From contig JAHZEL010000021.1 in NCBI GenBank assembly GCA_019421865.1, positions 59,112 to 123,111 on the forward strand: DNA of 64,000 bases, read 5' to 3'. Below are positions 1 to 8,789 of the stretch, piece after piece. Both the position numbers and the translations under genes were made by a program. Every line of letters starts with the position of its first letter. Position 1 is the first letter of the stretch. Below the pieces are notes generated by a model. The model was not told where the DNA came from, ran no database searches, and saw only the letters and a list, made by a program, of their open reading frames with translations. This DNA comes from Desulfovibrionaceae bacterium (GTDB lineage: Bacteria; Desulfobacterota; Desulfovibrionia; Desulfovibrionales; Desulfovibrionaceae).

Positions 1-749
1 TTGCCCAGAATGGCGGCCTGCACGGGCGAAAGGTACCGCAGCGACTGGCCGTACCAGAAATAGGAAACATAGGTGGATACGAAGCTGAGGATAAAAAGCG
101 CGGTTGCGGCATGAAGCGAAATGCCGTTGAACGTGGCGAAAAACGAAAGCACCAGCGCCGCAGGAAGGAACGTGAAGGCGAACAGCGCCTGCGTGGAATA
201 GCGGTCCTTGTACCATGCAAAGAAAAGGAACTGGAAGGCGTAGGTAAAGCCGGAAAGAAGCCCGCAGCCGATGCCGACATAGGACACTTCGCCGCCGAGG
301 CTGCCGCCGGACAGGCAGACCAGACTGGTGCCGATCATGGCCAGCGTCAGCGCGGCAAGCTTCGCCTTGTTGATCGCCTCATGGAACAGAATGCGGGAAA
401 AGAGCGCCACCCAGGCCGGAGCCGTGAACATGAGAATGATGGCAATGGCGCCGCCGCTCTTCTGAATGGAGATCTGCAGGGAAAGAATGACGAGAGAAAC
501 GTTGATGGCGCCGAAAAGCACCATGCTCACGAAGTCCCGTCCGGAAGCCTTCAGGCCTCCGCGAAGCAGTGCATGCACAAGAAAGCACAGACCGGAAATG
601 GCCATACGCCAGAAGGCCACCGAGGCGGGATCCATGCCCTCGGCAAAACAAACACGGGAAACCGGGCCGATAATGGCCCATGCCAGAGCGGCCAGTACGC
701 AGTAAATCGTACCGATCAGGAAGCCGCGGCTGCTGAGATCTGCCTTCAT
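1..749 (-). CDS. EamA/DMT-family permease, 3' end cut by window edge
   Basis: Reading leftward from an ATG at 747-749 the frame stays open for about 249 codons to the window edge, so the C-terminus is missing. The translation begins MKADLSSRGFLIGTIYC and is a series of hydrophobic helices with the small-residue pattern of drug/metabolite exporters (PVSRVCFAEGMDPASVAFWR in the first repeat, then a second EamA repeat starting near residue 150). Such proteins are ten-helix inner-membrane carriers of amino acids or metabolites; the substrate cannot be predicted. It lies 3 bp downstream of the B3/B4 gene on the same strand, so the two are probably co-transcribed. Confidence 0.8.
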   Translation of the reverse strand, partial: MKADLSSRGFLIGTIYCVLAALAWAIIGPVSRVCFAEGMDPASVAFWRMAISGLCFLVHALLRGGLKASGRDFVSMVLFGAINVSLVILSLQISIQKSGGAIAIILMFTAPAWVALFSRILFHEAINKAKLAALTLAMIGTSLVCLSGGSLGGEVSYVGIGCGLLSGFTYAFQFLFFAWYKDRYSTQALFAFTFLPAALVLSFFATFNGISLHAATALFILSFVSTYVSYFWYGQSLRYLSPVQAAILG

Positions 750-752
750 GAC

Positions 753-1460
753 CTATTTCTCCAGTATTCCGGAACAAAGTGCGCTGACACCCGCCAGCCG
801 GCTGAACCGCCCGCAGGCCAGTTCCAGAGCCTTTTCCAGATTTTTGCGGGTGGAAAAAGAATAGATGACCGTCAGAATTCTGCGGCTCTCAAACGTAACC
901 ATGGCCCGCGTGGAATCGCTGCTGGGGCTGCCGACGGGACCGACTTCATCGGCCAGAAGCGGCATGCATCCCAGATCCACGTTATCCTTGCCGATACCGG
1001 CATAGCATTCCCCGGGCAGACCGCGACGCAGGGTTACCGTGCCCTGCAGGTGATCCCTGTCATACGAACCCAGGGAAAAGCCCGTTTCCAGAGACACCAG
1101 ATTGTTCACGTCCACCACGGTATTGATGCGGTACAGTTCCTTTCCCTGCCGGATGCGGCGGTACAGCGCCTCGGACGATACGCGCCAGCGCCCCGGATCC
1201 TTGCCGCAGGCGCGGTATCCCTTCCGGGATTCTCCGAGATTGGGCATTTCCGCCAGAGGCGTATGCTCCAGCTGTTCCCGAAGAGCGGCGATCACGGGTT
1301 CAAAGGCCGCCCGGATCTCGTCGCCCGATTCCTTCGGCTCGGCCTCGTACGTCAGCCAGCCCAGACGGCAGTCCGGACAGAGAGAAAGTATTTCGTCATC
1401 CATGCGCATATCGGGCGTCATGATATCTGCTCCAGGATAGAAAATTTCAGCCTTATTCAA
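753..1460 (-). CDS. B3/B4 (tRNA-editing-type) domain protein
   Basis: A 235-residue soluble protein. The central part (NLGESRKGYRACGKDPGRWR, then NTVVDVNNLVSLETG and later GEVGP-type segments) matches the free-standing B3/B4 domain family related to the editing module of PheRS beta. Members are thought to deacylate mischarged tRNA or act on related amino-acid substrates; for this protein that role is inference. A later in-frame ATG at residue 14 (MTPDMRMDDEILSL) could also be the start. It overlaps no other gene, ends 3 bp before the permease start, and lies next to tRNA-Ala, which may be coincidence. Confidence 0.75.
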   Translation of the reverse strand: MNKAEIFYPGADIMTPDMRMDDEILSLCPDCRLGWLTYEAEPKESGDEIRAAFEPVIAALREQLEHTPLAEMPNLGESRKGYRACGKDPGRWRVSSEALYRRIRQGKELYRINTVVDVNNLVSLETGFSLGSYDRDHLQGTVTLRRGLPGECYAGIGKDNVDLGCMPLLADEVGPVGSPSSDSTRAMVTFESRRILTVIYSFSTRKNLEKALELACGRFSRLAGVSALCSGILEK

Positions 1461-1569
1461 GGATCATCACGCCGGAGGTGCGTTGCGCCGCAAGCTCTGG
1501 CGGCAGCGTCCGCCCAGCATGGGCCAAAAGCGGGAATGCCCGCATTCGCCGTGAAGTTGCCTCGATATA

Positions 1570-1600
1570 TGAAAAAAGCCGCCTGTTTACACAGGCGGCT
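1570..1600 (-). terminator. Rho-independent terminator of tRNA-Ala
   Basis: On the minus strand GCCGCCTG and CAGGCGGC flank a short loop and are followed by a T-rich run (TTTTTTC), immediately downstream of the tRNA CCA end. Confidence 0.75.
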
Positions 1601-1607
1601 GAAATTC

Positions 1608-1683
<76 letters not shown>

Positions 1684-1763
1684 GTTGCAGGTGTAGATCT
1701 GCCAGATTCGAAGAGATTCGTCAAGAAAAATCTGTCCGTCTTCGCATTTTTCCGGTCAGTTTT

Positions 1764-2069
1764 TTATTCCATCCTGTCCAGAGCATCCAGAACGCCCTGC
1801 AGCGTGCCCTCTTCGCGGGCTTCACGCATGAGGCGGCCGATGAACTGAAGCTGACGACGTCTGGCCTCGAATCCGGAAAGTCTGTCATATTCATCCAGGG
1901 CTTCCTTCAGGTCCGGGGGCAGCGGCAGCTTTTCACGCTTGACGGCGGGAATCCGGGCAAGGCGTTCTCCCACGGTCTGAAGCGCGGCGCTGTCCCGCTT
2001 CTTCTGGGAACGGCTTACGCGTTCCTGCTCTTCCTCGCCGCCTATCTGATAACGGTTCTTGCGGGGCAT
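1764..2069 (-). CDS. DarP/YjgA-like (DUF615) ribosome-associated protein, short form
   Basis: A 101-residue basic protein (MPRKNRYQIGGEEEQERVSR at the N-terminus; LPLPPDLKEALDEYDRL and ARRRQLQFIGRLMRE in the middle). The middle segments match the conserved core of the DUF615/YjgA family, which associates with late 50S assembly intermediates in enterobacteria. The enterobacterial protein is about 180 residues, so this one holds the core and lacks most of the C-terminal half. Its ATG overlaps the stop of the upstream gene by one base (TAATG), indicating translational coupling. Confidence 0.7.
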   Translation of the reverse strand: MPRKNRYQIGGEEEQERVSRSQKKRDSAALQTVGERLARIPAVKREKLPLPPDLKEALDEYDRLSGFEARRRQLQFIGRLMREAREEGTLQGVLDALDRME

Positions 2070-2446
2070 TACTGCTGCACCTCGGGTCCGCTTTCGTCAG
2101 GATTGAAATTGGCGCTCTCTTCCATCTCCAGCGTATCGATCTTCTCTTCCAGCCATTCCATCAGCGCGCGGGCGGTGTGATAGTTGAACAGCACACGGGA
2201 GTGAATATGACGGGTGATCACACGCTCCTCTTCGTCAAAGGGCACCACTTCCGCGCCGAAGGCTCCGTCGGGCTCCACGGCCCGTTCGGAAAACGAGGGA
2301 AGCTTGTCGCTTTCCACGTAGAAATTCACCTCTATTTCACCCTGCGGATTGATGCCGCCCCATACGCCGTGCGTATACTGAAGACGGCAGTCGGGATCCT
2401 GGCTGTACTCGTAGCGCACTCTGCTGGGATATCTGATCTGACTCAT
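2069..2446 (-). CDS. Conserved hypothetical acidic protein
   Basis: A 125-residue soluble acidic protein, MSQIRYPSRVRYEYSQDPDC onward, with no signal peptide or membrane segment. I do not recognise a characterised family. The middle contains a histidine-rich piece (TRHIHSRVLFNYHTARALMEW) and the C-terminus is very acidic. It is translationally coupled to the DarP-like gene downstream, so a link to ribosome assembly or RNA metabolism is possible but unproven. Confidence 0.7.
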   Translation of the reverse strand: MSQIRYPSRVRYEYSQDPDCRLQYTHGVWGGINPQGEIEVNFYVESDKLPSFSERAVEPDGAFGAEVVPFDEEERVITRHIHSRVLFNYHTARALMEWLEEKIDTLEMEESANFNPDESGPEVQQ

Positions 2447-2655
2447 GCAAACCTCTCAAAAATAGCCGCCTCGCAGGCGGAGCCGAATTTCCTTTCATAG
2501 CCCGCCTTGCCCTGCAAGTAAAGAATATCCTCCCTGCCGCACGCCGTTTCCGACCCCGTCTCCCCTTGACGGAACGACGGCCGCACGGCACATTGAAACA
2601 CTCCCGGCGGCACAGGCGGTGCTGCCTGTCCGACACTATTGCAAGAGGAATTTCC

Positions 2656-3219
2656 ATGAGCAATCATACCAAGGAAACGCTGCAGGTTCGTCCTGTTTTC
2701 GATTTTGAACTGCTGCTCGGACTTCTTTCCGAAAAACGTCTGGGCGGAAAGGTCGTTGAAGAGCTGGCCGACGTCTGGGAACGCTGGCTTCCCAAGCTGC
2801 ATGCCATCAAGCTGGAAACCGGCAAGGGCCGTTACCTCGCCCTGTGGCTGGACACCGACGTGGAGGAAGAAGTCGACAGAGAATGGGCCAAATCCTCGGA
2901 ATACGGATACCGACTGAGCGCTCTTGCTCAGACCATGTGCCAGTGCGCCGTCTACCAGCTCATGCCCGAGGTCGAGGAAGCCGGCTGTGCGCCCGCCCCG
3001 CAGCCCACGGAAACTCTCCGCGAAGCGCTTGCCGCCGAAGGTCTGGACTATCAGGACGTGACCCACTCCATGCTTCCCAAGTTCAGCGTACTCACGCCCT
3101 ATCCCTTCCACGGCGCCTGCGACATCTGCTATCTGCGCAAGGAATGCCCCAAGGCCAACGGTCAGGCCAATCAGTTCCGCACCTTTGAAATCGGCGCGGA
3201 TCCTCAGCAGAAGGCGTAG
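2656..3219 (+). CDS. Hypothetical protein with C-terminal Cys cluster
   Basis: A 187-residue protein starting at the ATG at 2656, preceded by the GAGGAA ribosome-binding site. No characterised family is recognised. The body is helical and acidic (LWLDTDVEEEVDREWAKSS), and the C-terminus holds a cysteine group GACDICYLRKECPKA (C-x2-C-x5-C) that could bind a metal or an Fe-S cluster. It ends 2 bp before the dgkA start and is very likely co-transcribed with it. Confidence 0.65.
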   Translation: MSNHTKETLQVRPVFDFELLLGLLSEKRLGGKVVEELADVWERWLPKLHAIKLETGKGRYLALWLDTDVEEEVDREWAKSSEYGYRLSALAQTMCQCAVYQLMPEVEEAGCAPAPQPTETLREALAAEGLDYQDVTHSMLPKFSVLTPYPFHGACDICYLRKECPKANGQANQFRTFEIGADPQQKA

Positions 3220-3221
3220 TC

Positions 3222-3596
3222 ATGAACCGCGAACATCTGAAGGAAGGATTCTTCCACATCTTCAAGGCCGCAGGCTACTCCCTGGCGGGACTTGCCACCG
3301 GTCTGCGGCTCAGCCTTGCCTTCCGGCAGGAGACGGGCATCCTCGTTCTTCTCGTGATTCTGCTCACCGCCTTCGGCAAGCCCGTGACCACATGGCTCAT
3401 CGCCGTCGGCGCATGGCTGCTCGTGATGATGGCCGAACTCATCAACACCGCCATTGAAGAGGCTCTCAACCTCATCACGCGCGATTACAACACGGCCGTG
3501 AAGAACGCCAAGGACATGGCCTCCGCCGCCGTGTTCCTCATGCTCGCCCTGAACGCCGCGCTGTGGCTGTGCATATTCGTTCTGGATCTCTTCTAA
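3222..3596 (+). CDS. dgkA: Diacylglycerol kinase (prokaryotic type)
   Basis: A 124-residue inner-membrane protein with three transmembrane helices, the usual DgkA size. The family signature is present: MMAELINTAIEEALNLI carries the catalytic Glu region, followed by NAKDMASAAV. It phosphorylates diacylglycerol to phosphatidic acid, recycling lipid released by envelope glycan and phosphoglycerol transfer. Its start follows the stop of the upstream hypothetical gene by 2 bp. Confidence 0.92.
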   Translation: MNREHLKEGFFHIFKAAGYSLAGLATGLRLSLAFRQETGILVLLVILLTAFGKPVTTWLIAVGAWLLVMMAELINTAIEEALNLITRDYNTAVKNAKDMASAAVFLMLALNAALWLCIFVLDLF

Positions 3597-3697
3597 ATCA
3601 TTCCGCTTCCGCCCGCTGCCGGGATCTCTTCCCGACGCGGGCGGAAAAACGCCGGCCGCTCAGACCGGATACGACCGCGTCACTGCACAGGAATCCC

Positions 3698-4885
3698 ATG
3701 AAAACTGTCTTCTTGAAAAAAGGCGAAGACCGCCGACTGCGCATAGGACACCTGTGGGTGTTCAGCAACGAGATCGACGCAGGCCGCTCTCCTCTCTCCT
3801 CCTTTGCTCCGGGCGAATCCGTGCTCGTTGCCGACGCCGGAGGACGTCCTCTCGGCACGGGCTACATCAACCCGGCCTCGCTCATTGCCGTGCGTCTGGT
3901 CAGCCGGAAAGCCGACGAACCGCTCGACGCGGATCTTCTGCGCCGCCGCCTTGCCGATGCTCTGGCGCTGCGGCAGCGAATGTTTGATCGCCCCTTCTAC
4001 CGTCTCTGCCACGGCGAGGGCGACTTTCTGCCCGGCCTCATTGCCGACCGTCACGGCGATCACATCGTCTGCCAGATCACCACGGCCGGCATGGACGCCC
4101 ACACCGAAGAGCTGACGGCCATTCTGGACGAACTTCTTCACCCCGCCTCCATTGTGCTCGACAACGATGTCGCCTCCCGCGACCTTGAAGGCCTGGAGCG
4201 CTTCAAGCGCGTTGCTCTGGGACAGGCTCCCGAAGAAGCGCAGGTGGAGGAAAACGGCATGACCTATGCCATTCCTCTTCTGGGAGGGCAGAAAACCGGC
4301 TGGTTCTACGATCAGCGCCTGAACCGCGCTGCGCTCACGCCTTTCGTGAAGGCACAGCCCGGCTGCCATGTGCTGGACGCCTTCTGCTACGCCGGAGGAT
4401 TCGGCGCTCTTGCCGCCTCAAACGGCGCGGGCAAGGTCACCTTCATGGACGCCTCCGCACAGGCCCTGAGCTATGCCCGGCGCAACGCCGAACAATTCGG
4501 AACGGAAGCGGAAACGCTGCAGGGCGACGCCCTCACGCTTCTTGCGGATCTGCGCCGGGAAGGACGCACTTTCGACATCGTCTGTCTGGATCCGCCGGCC
4601 TTCATCAAGCGCAAGAAGGATACCCGGCAGGGACTGGAAGCCTATCAGCGCGTCAACGAGCTGGGACTTGATCTGGTCCGCCCCGGCGGCATGCTCATGA
4701 CCTGCTCCTGCTCCCATCATCTGGAAGCGGACGCACTGCGCAACATGGTCACGCGCGCGGCGGGAAAACGCCGCCGCTTCGCCCGGCTGCTGCGCCAGGG
4801 CCTGCAGGGACCGGATCATCCCATCCATCCGGCCATGCCTGAGACGGCCTATCTCAAAACCTTCCTTTTCCATCTGCCCGAATAG
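3698..4885 (+). CDS. rlmI: Class I SAM-dependent rRNA methyltransferase (RlmI type)
   Basis: A 395-residue protein, starting at the ATG at 3698 (MKTVFLKKGEDRRLRIGHLW). The N-terminal 80 residues form a PUA domain (GHLWVFSNEI; GTGYINPASLIAVRL). The C-terminal Rossmann methyltransferase shows HVLDAFCYAGGFG as motif I, FMDASAQAL as the acidic SAM-contact loop and CLDPPAFIKRK as the catalytic DPP motif. Length and domain order match RlmI, which makes m5C in 23S rRNA; an RlmK/L-like specificity cannot be excluded. Confidence 0.85.
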   Translation: MKTVFLKKGEDRRLRIGHLWVFSNEIDAGRSPLSSFAPGESVLVADAGGRPLGTGYINPASLIAVRLVSRKADEPLDADLLRRRLADALALRQRMFDRPFYRLCHGEGDFLPGLIADRHGDHIVCQITTAGMDAHTEELTAILDELLHPASIVLDNDVASRDLEGLERFKRVALGQAPEEAQVEENGMTYAIPLLGGQKTGWFYDQRLNRAALTPFVKAQPGCHVLDAFCYAGGFGALAASNGAGKVTFMDASAQALSYARRNAEQFGTEAETLQGDALTLLADLRREGRTFDIVCLDPPAFIKRKKDTRQGLEAYQRVNELGLDLVRPGGMLMTCSCSHHLEADALRNMVTRAAGKRRRFARLLRQGLQGPDHPIHPAMPETAYLKTFLFHLPE

Positions 4886-5055
4886 ACACATCGCGGGGCG
4901 GCCCCACAAACGGAGCCGCCCCGCGTCGTTTCCGGCCGGGCACCAGCCTTCGAGAAAGGCATGCTTGCCGCCCGGCTCTTTTTTCTATACCGTGAAAAAC
5001 GCGCACTTTTTCGCGCCACTTTTTCCGACGATACGCCGGTACAAGAGGTTCCGCC

Positions 5056-6207
5056 ATGTCATCCATTCAGGCTACCCGCATGCTTACTCCGGGGCCGACG
5101 CCCATTCCCGACCGTGTCCGACTGGCCATGGCCGCTCCCCTGATCCATCACCGCAAGGATGCCTTCAAAACCATCCTCGCCGAAAACCAGATCATGCTGA
5201 AGGAACTCTTCTGTACGGCTTCCCCCGTCATTCCTCTGGCCAGCTCCGGCACCGGCGGCATGAATGCGGCGGCCTTCAATCTGTTCCAGCCCGGCGAACG
5301 CGTTCTTGTGGCCACGGCCGGATATTTCGGCAACCGCTGGGTGGACATCGTCAAGGCAAGAGGCCTCGATCCCGTTGTTCTGAGCAGGCCCGCAGGCGAA
5401 TCCTTTGATCCGGAAGAGATCCGTGCCATGCTGGACAAGGATCCCTCCATCCGCGGCGTGTTCATGCAGATTTCCGAAACTTCCACCGGCGTGCTTCATC
5501 CCGTGCAGGAAATCGCGGCCGTTACCCGAGAACGCGATGTTCTGCTGGTGGCGGACGGCATTTCCGCCGTTTCCATCTCCCCCGTGCGCATGGATGAATG
5601 GGGCATCGACTGCCTCATCACCGGCTCGCAGAAAGGCCTCATGCTTCCTCCCGGACTGGCCTTCATCGCCCTCTCGCCCCGCGCGTGGAAAAAGGCGGAA
5701 AGCGTCCGGAACCAGTGCTACTACTTCGATCTCATTCAGGAAAGAAGCTGCTGCGAAAAGAACCAGACGCACTACACCTCGCCCATCAGTCTGATCGTCG
5801 GCCTGCATGAAGCCCTGACCATGCTCAAGGAATTCGGCATGGACAATGTGTTCAAAAAGCAGAAGGCCCTGACGCGCATGGCCAGAACCGGCATTTCCGC
5901 CATGGGCATGGAACTGTTCGTCAAGGACGAAAATCGCTGCACCTGGGGTCTCACCAGCATCCGCATGCCCGACGAGATTCCGGCCGGCCCTGTTGTGGCC
6001 AAAGCCTTCAAGGACTGGGGGGTCATTCTCACCGCAGGACAGGGCGATCTCAAGGACAAGGTGCTCCGCCTTGCCCACATGGGCTGGATCGACTGGGCGG
6101 ATCTGACCGCCGGACTGCACGCTCTGGCCTGGAGCCTGCCCGTCAGGCCCGAAGGTGCCTATCTGGAAAAGGCGATTGAAGCCTATCACGCGGCGCTTGC
6201 CGACTAA
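5056..6207 (+). CDS. PLP-dependent aminotransferase, alanine-glyoxylate/serine-pyruvate family (class V)
   Basis: A 383-residue cytoplasmic enzyme of class V. The N-terminus has the family TPGPTPIPDRVRLAM, residues 64-70 the SSGTGGMN phosphate loop, and TGSQKGLMLPPG places the PLP Schiff-base lysine at K193. VADGISAVS carries the Asp that contacts the PLP nitrogen. Relatives transaminate alanine or serine with glyoxylate or pyruvate, and some act on sulfonated or phosphonated amines. No neighbouring pathway gene fixes the substrate. A terminator follows. Confidence 0.85.
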   Translation: MSSIQATRMLTPGPTPIPDRVRLAMAAPLIHHRKDAFKTILAENQIMLKELFCTASPVIPLASSGTGGMNAAAFNLFQPGERVLVATAGYFGNRWVDIVKARGLDPVVLSRPAGESFDPEEIRAMLDKDPSIRGVFMQISETSTGVLHPVQEIAAVTRERDVLLVADGISAVSISPVRMDEWGIDCLITGSQKGLMLPPGLAFIALSPRAWKKAESVRNQCYYFDLIQERSCCEKNQTHYTSPISLIVGLHEALTMLKEFGMDNVFKKQKALTRMARTGISAMGMELFVKDENRCTWGLTSIRMPDEIPAGPVVAKAFKDWGVILTAGQGDLKDKVLRLAHMGWIDWADLTAGLHALAWSLPVRPEGAYLEKAIEAYHAALAD

Positions 6208-6272
6208 GTACAAACCTCCGCGGGAGTAACGACGGAACATTTTCCGCCCCTGCTCCGCTTTTCGTTCTCTCA

Positions 6273-6304
6273 GGAATCGGCCGCATGGCCGGTTCCTTCT
6301 TTTT
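6273..6304 (+). terminator. Terminator after the aminotransferase
   Basis: GGAATCGGCC and GGCCGGTTCC enclose GCAT and are followed by TTCTTTTT. Confidence 0.7.
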
Positions 6305-6669
6305 GAGCGAAGGCTTTTCTCCCCCTCAGCCTTCCATCTGTCGGTCCTCCTCCTTTTCCCTGTTCCGAAGATTCTCCTCCCCGTGTTTTTCTGTTGTCGA
6401 TTTCTTCTTGTAAAAAAAAGAACAAGGCTTTATTCAAGGGGAACAAGCTGTTGGAGCCTGCTCCGGCATAAACGCTCCATCCCGTCATGCCAAGGCCCGT
6501 ACTACGCCGCGCCTGCGAACGGAAGATTGCGCCCTCGAACTTTAACTTGGGACGAACTCGGCAGAAACCGGCAGGTCAACGCGTTGATTTTACTGCCTTT
6601 CCCTATATTTTTTCAAGCCGGAAGGGAGAAAAACAATTTGTGAAGAGTCAGTAATCTGGCGTAATTATC

Positions 6670-6699
6670 TTGCATTTAATCACTACTTGCTGGTAAACT
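6670..6699 (+). promoter_or_regulatory. Possible sigma-70 promoter of the CoA-disulfide reductase gene
   Basis: TTGCAT and TAAACT are separated by 18 bp, about 57 bp before the start codon. The match is partial. Confidence 0.35.
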
Positions 6700-6755
6700 C
6701 CCCAGCGATAGTTTCTTTTTAACGATACGAACCTTATTCTCTGGAGGTTTTCAAC

Positions 6756-8474
6756 ATGGCTCCCAATATTCTCATCATCGGCGGCGTGGCCCTCGGCCCG
6801 AAGGCTGCCGCCAGAGCCAAGAGGCTCATGCCCGACAGCAACATCACGATGATCGACCAGGGGACCTACATCTCCTACGGCGGCTGCGGCATTCCTTACT
6901 TCGTCGGCGGCGACGTGCCTCAGATGAACGGCCTGCGCACCACCAATGCGGGTGTCGTGCGTGACGAAGCCTTCTTCAAGGAACTCAAGGGCGTGAACGC
7001 GATCTGCCACACGCGTGCTCTGTCCATCAACCGCAAGGAAAAGACCGTTACCGTGGAAAACACCCTGACCGGTGAAAAGAGCGACATGCCCTACGACAAG
7101 CTGGTCATCGCCACGGGCAGCAGCCCCCGCATCCCTCCCATTCCCGGCACGGATCTGAAGAACGTCACCTCCGTCACCTGCCTTGAGGCCGCCAAGGCCA
7201 TTCAGGAACAGTGCGCCGCCCGCAAGATCAACCATGCCGTCATCATCGGCGCCGGCTTCATCGGTCTGGAAATGGCCGTGGCTCTGGCCGACATGTGGGG
7301 CATCAAGGTCACCGTCATCGAAATGGTCGACCATATCCTGCCTGCGCAGCTGTGCTACAACTTCAGCCAGATCGCCAAGCACGACCTGGAAGAACTCGGC
7401 ATCACCGTTCTTACCGGTGAAGCCGTGAAGGAACTCAAGGGCAAGGACGGCGCCGTCTGCGAAGTGGTGACCAACAAGCGCACCATCGAAGCCGACGAAG
7501 TCATCTTCTCCATCGGCGTGACGCCGAACTCCAAGATCGCCTCCGATGCCGGCATCGTGTGCCATCCCCGCGGCGGTATCATGGTGAACACCCACATGCA
7601 GACCTCCGACCCCGACATCTATGCCGGCGGCGACGTGGTCGTGGTGCGCAACCTTATTTCCGGCGACCTCTCCTATCTGCCCCTCGGCTCCATGGCCAAC
7701 AGACAGGGCCGCGTCATCGGCACCAACCTTGCCGGCGGTCAGGCCACCTTTGAAGGCGTTGTCGGATCCTGGTGCGTGAAGCTGAACAAGATGCATGCCT
7801 CCGGCGCCGGTCTCACCCTGCATCAGGCCCGCATGGCCGGTTTCGACGCCATCGAAGTCAGCATGGAAGGTTCCGACAAGGCTCACTTCTATCCCGGACA
7901 CACCAACACCAGCATCAACGTGGTCGTGGACAAGCAGACCCGCCGCGTTCTGGGCATTCAGGGCATGAGCACCGACGGTTCCGCCGTCAAGGCCCGTACC
8001 GACGCCGTGGCCGCCATGCTCCAGATCGGCCGTCCCACGCTGAATGATCTCTCCAACCTTGAAGTCTGCTACGCTCCGCCCTTCGCCTCCGCCATGGACG
8101 TGATCAACGCTGCCGGCAACGTGGCCGACAACGTGGTGAGCGGCTACCACAAGTCCATCACCCCCGACGAATTCGTCGATCTGTGGGAAAAGCGCGACGA
8201 AAACAACTACCTCTTCGTGGATATCCGTCCCGCCAAGGCCGGCAAGCCCATCGAAGAACGCCATCCCGGCCAGTATCTCTCTCTGCCGCTGGAAGAATTC
8301 AACGCCCGCGCCAAGAACGAGATTCCTACCGACCGTCCCGTGGCTCTCGTTTGCAACACCGGTACCCGTGCCTATGAAGCCCAGCTCAAGCTCCGCAACA
8401 TGGGCATCGAAACCGTGAACTCCGCCGGCGGCCATACCGCTCTGCGCAAGCGCGGCGACGAAGAAAAGTTCTAG
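6756..8474 (+). CDS. CoA-disulfide/persulfide reductase with C-terminal rhodanese
   Basis: A 572-residue flavoenzyme of the CoADR-RHD (NADH-dependent persulfide reductase) type. Residues 1-450 form the pyridine-nucleotide-disulfide oxidoreductase fold, with FAD motif NILIIGGVALGPKAAARA, the redox Cys C44 in YGGCGIPYFVGG and the NAD motif HAVIIGAGFIGLEMAVAL. The C-terminal 100 residues form a rhodanese domain with active-site Cys C533 in the CNTGTRA loop. Relatives reduce CoA persulfide, polysulfide or S0 to sulfide in the cytoplasm, which fits a sulfur-respiring host. It is a single-gene unit with its own terminator. Confidence 0.9.
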   Translation: MAPNILIIGGVALGPKAAARAKRLMPDSNITMIDQGTYISYGGCGIPYFVGGDVPQMNGLRTTNAGVVRDEAFFKELKGVNAICHTRALSINRKEKTVTVENTLTGEKSDMPYDKLVIATGSSPRIPPIPGTDLKNVTSVTCLEAAKAIQEQCAARKINHAVIIGAGFIGLEMAVALADMWGIKVTVIEMVDHILPAQLCYNFSQIAKHDLEELGITVLTGEAVKELKGKDGAVCEVVTNKRTIEADEVIFSIGVTPNSKIASDAGIVCHPRGGIMVNTHMQTSDPDIYAGGDVVVVRNLISGDLSYLPLGSMANRQGRVIGTNLAGGQATFEGVVGSWCVKLNKMHASGAGLTLHQARMAGFDAIEVSMEGSDKAHFYPGHTNTSINVVVDKQTRRVLGIQGMSTDGSAVKARTDAVAAMLQIGRPTLNDLSNLEVCYAPPFASAMDVINAAGNVADNVVSGYHKSITPDEFVDLWEKRDENNYLFVDIRPAKAGKPIEERHPGQYLSLPLEEFNARAKNEIPTDRPVALVCNTGTRAYEAQLKLRNMGIETVNSAGGHTALRKRGDEEKF

Positions 8475-8500
8475 TCTCCGCTTCTCCATCTCATGAATGA

Positions 8501-8540
8501 CCGGGGGATACGGGCATGCCCGTATCCCCCGGCTTCTTTT
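8501..8540 (+). terminator. Terminator after the CoA-disulfide reductase
   Basis: CCGGGGGATACGGGCATG is followed by its complement ending CCCCCGG and then CTTCTTTT: a long GC-rich stem with a T-rich tail. Confidence 0.8.
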
Positions 8541-8743
8541 CTGAAAAGTCCGGTGCCTCCGGCAAACATTCCGGCCCCGCACGGCAAAAAACTCTGCCGA
8601 AAAAGACAAAAATGCCCTTTTGCTCTCAGGCTCAATGCTCTTTCATCCCTCTCTTTTTTAATCGAAAAAATATTTTTTGAGCAGGCTGCCTGATGTGGCA
8701 GCCGTGCGTCTCTTCTGTCTGCAGGAAGAATCCGACGGGCGGC

Positions 8744-8772
8744 TTGCACGGTACGGCGGTATGTAGCATACT
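8744..8772 (+). promoter_or_regulatory. Likely sigma-70 promoter of waaA
   Basis: TTGCAC (8744-8749), a 17-bp spacer and CATACT (8767-8772) lie 17 bp upstream of the waaA start codon, with AAGGGG as the ribosome-binding site. Transcription would begin very close to the Shine-Dalgarno sequence, so the leader would be short. Confidence 0.4.
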
Positions 8773-8789
8773 GGAAAAAAGGGGCTTTT

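Larger units (their letters stand above)
6208..6755. other. Intergenic region without a gene
   Basis: 548 bp between the aminotransferase and the CoA-disulfide reductase. It contains a terminator (6273-6304) and a plausible promoter (6670-6699). Short open frames here have no recognisable product. Confidence 0.6.

Noticed and set aside
6648..8609. 653-codon minus-strand frame opposite the CoA-disulfide reductase
   Set aside because: No family features; the plus strand carries a complete flavoenzyme with rhodanese.
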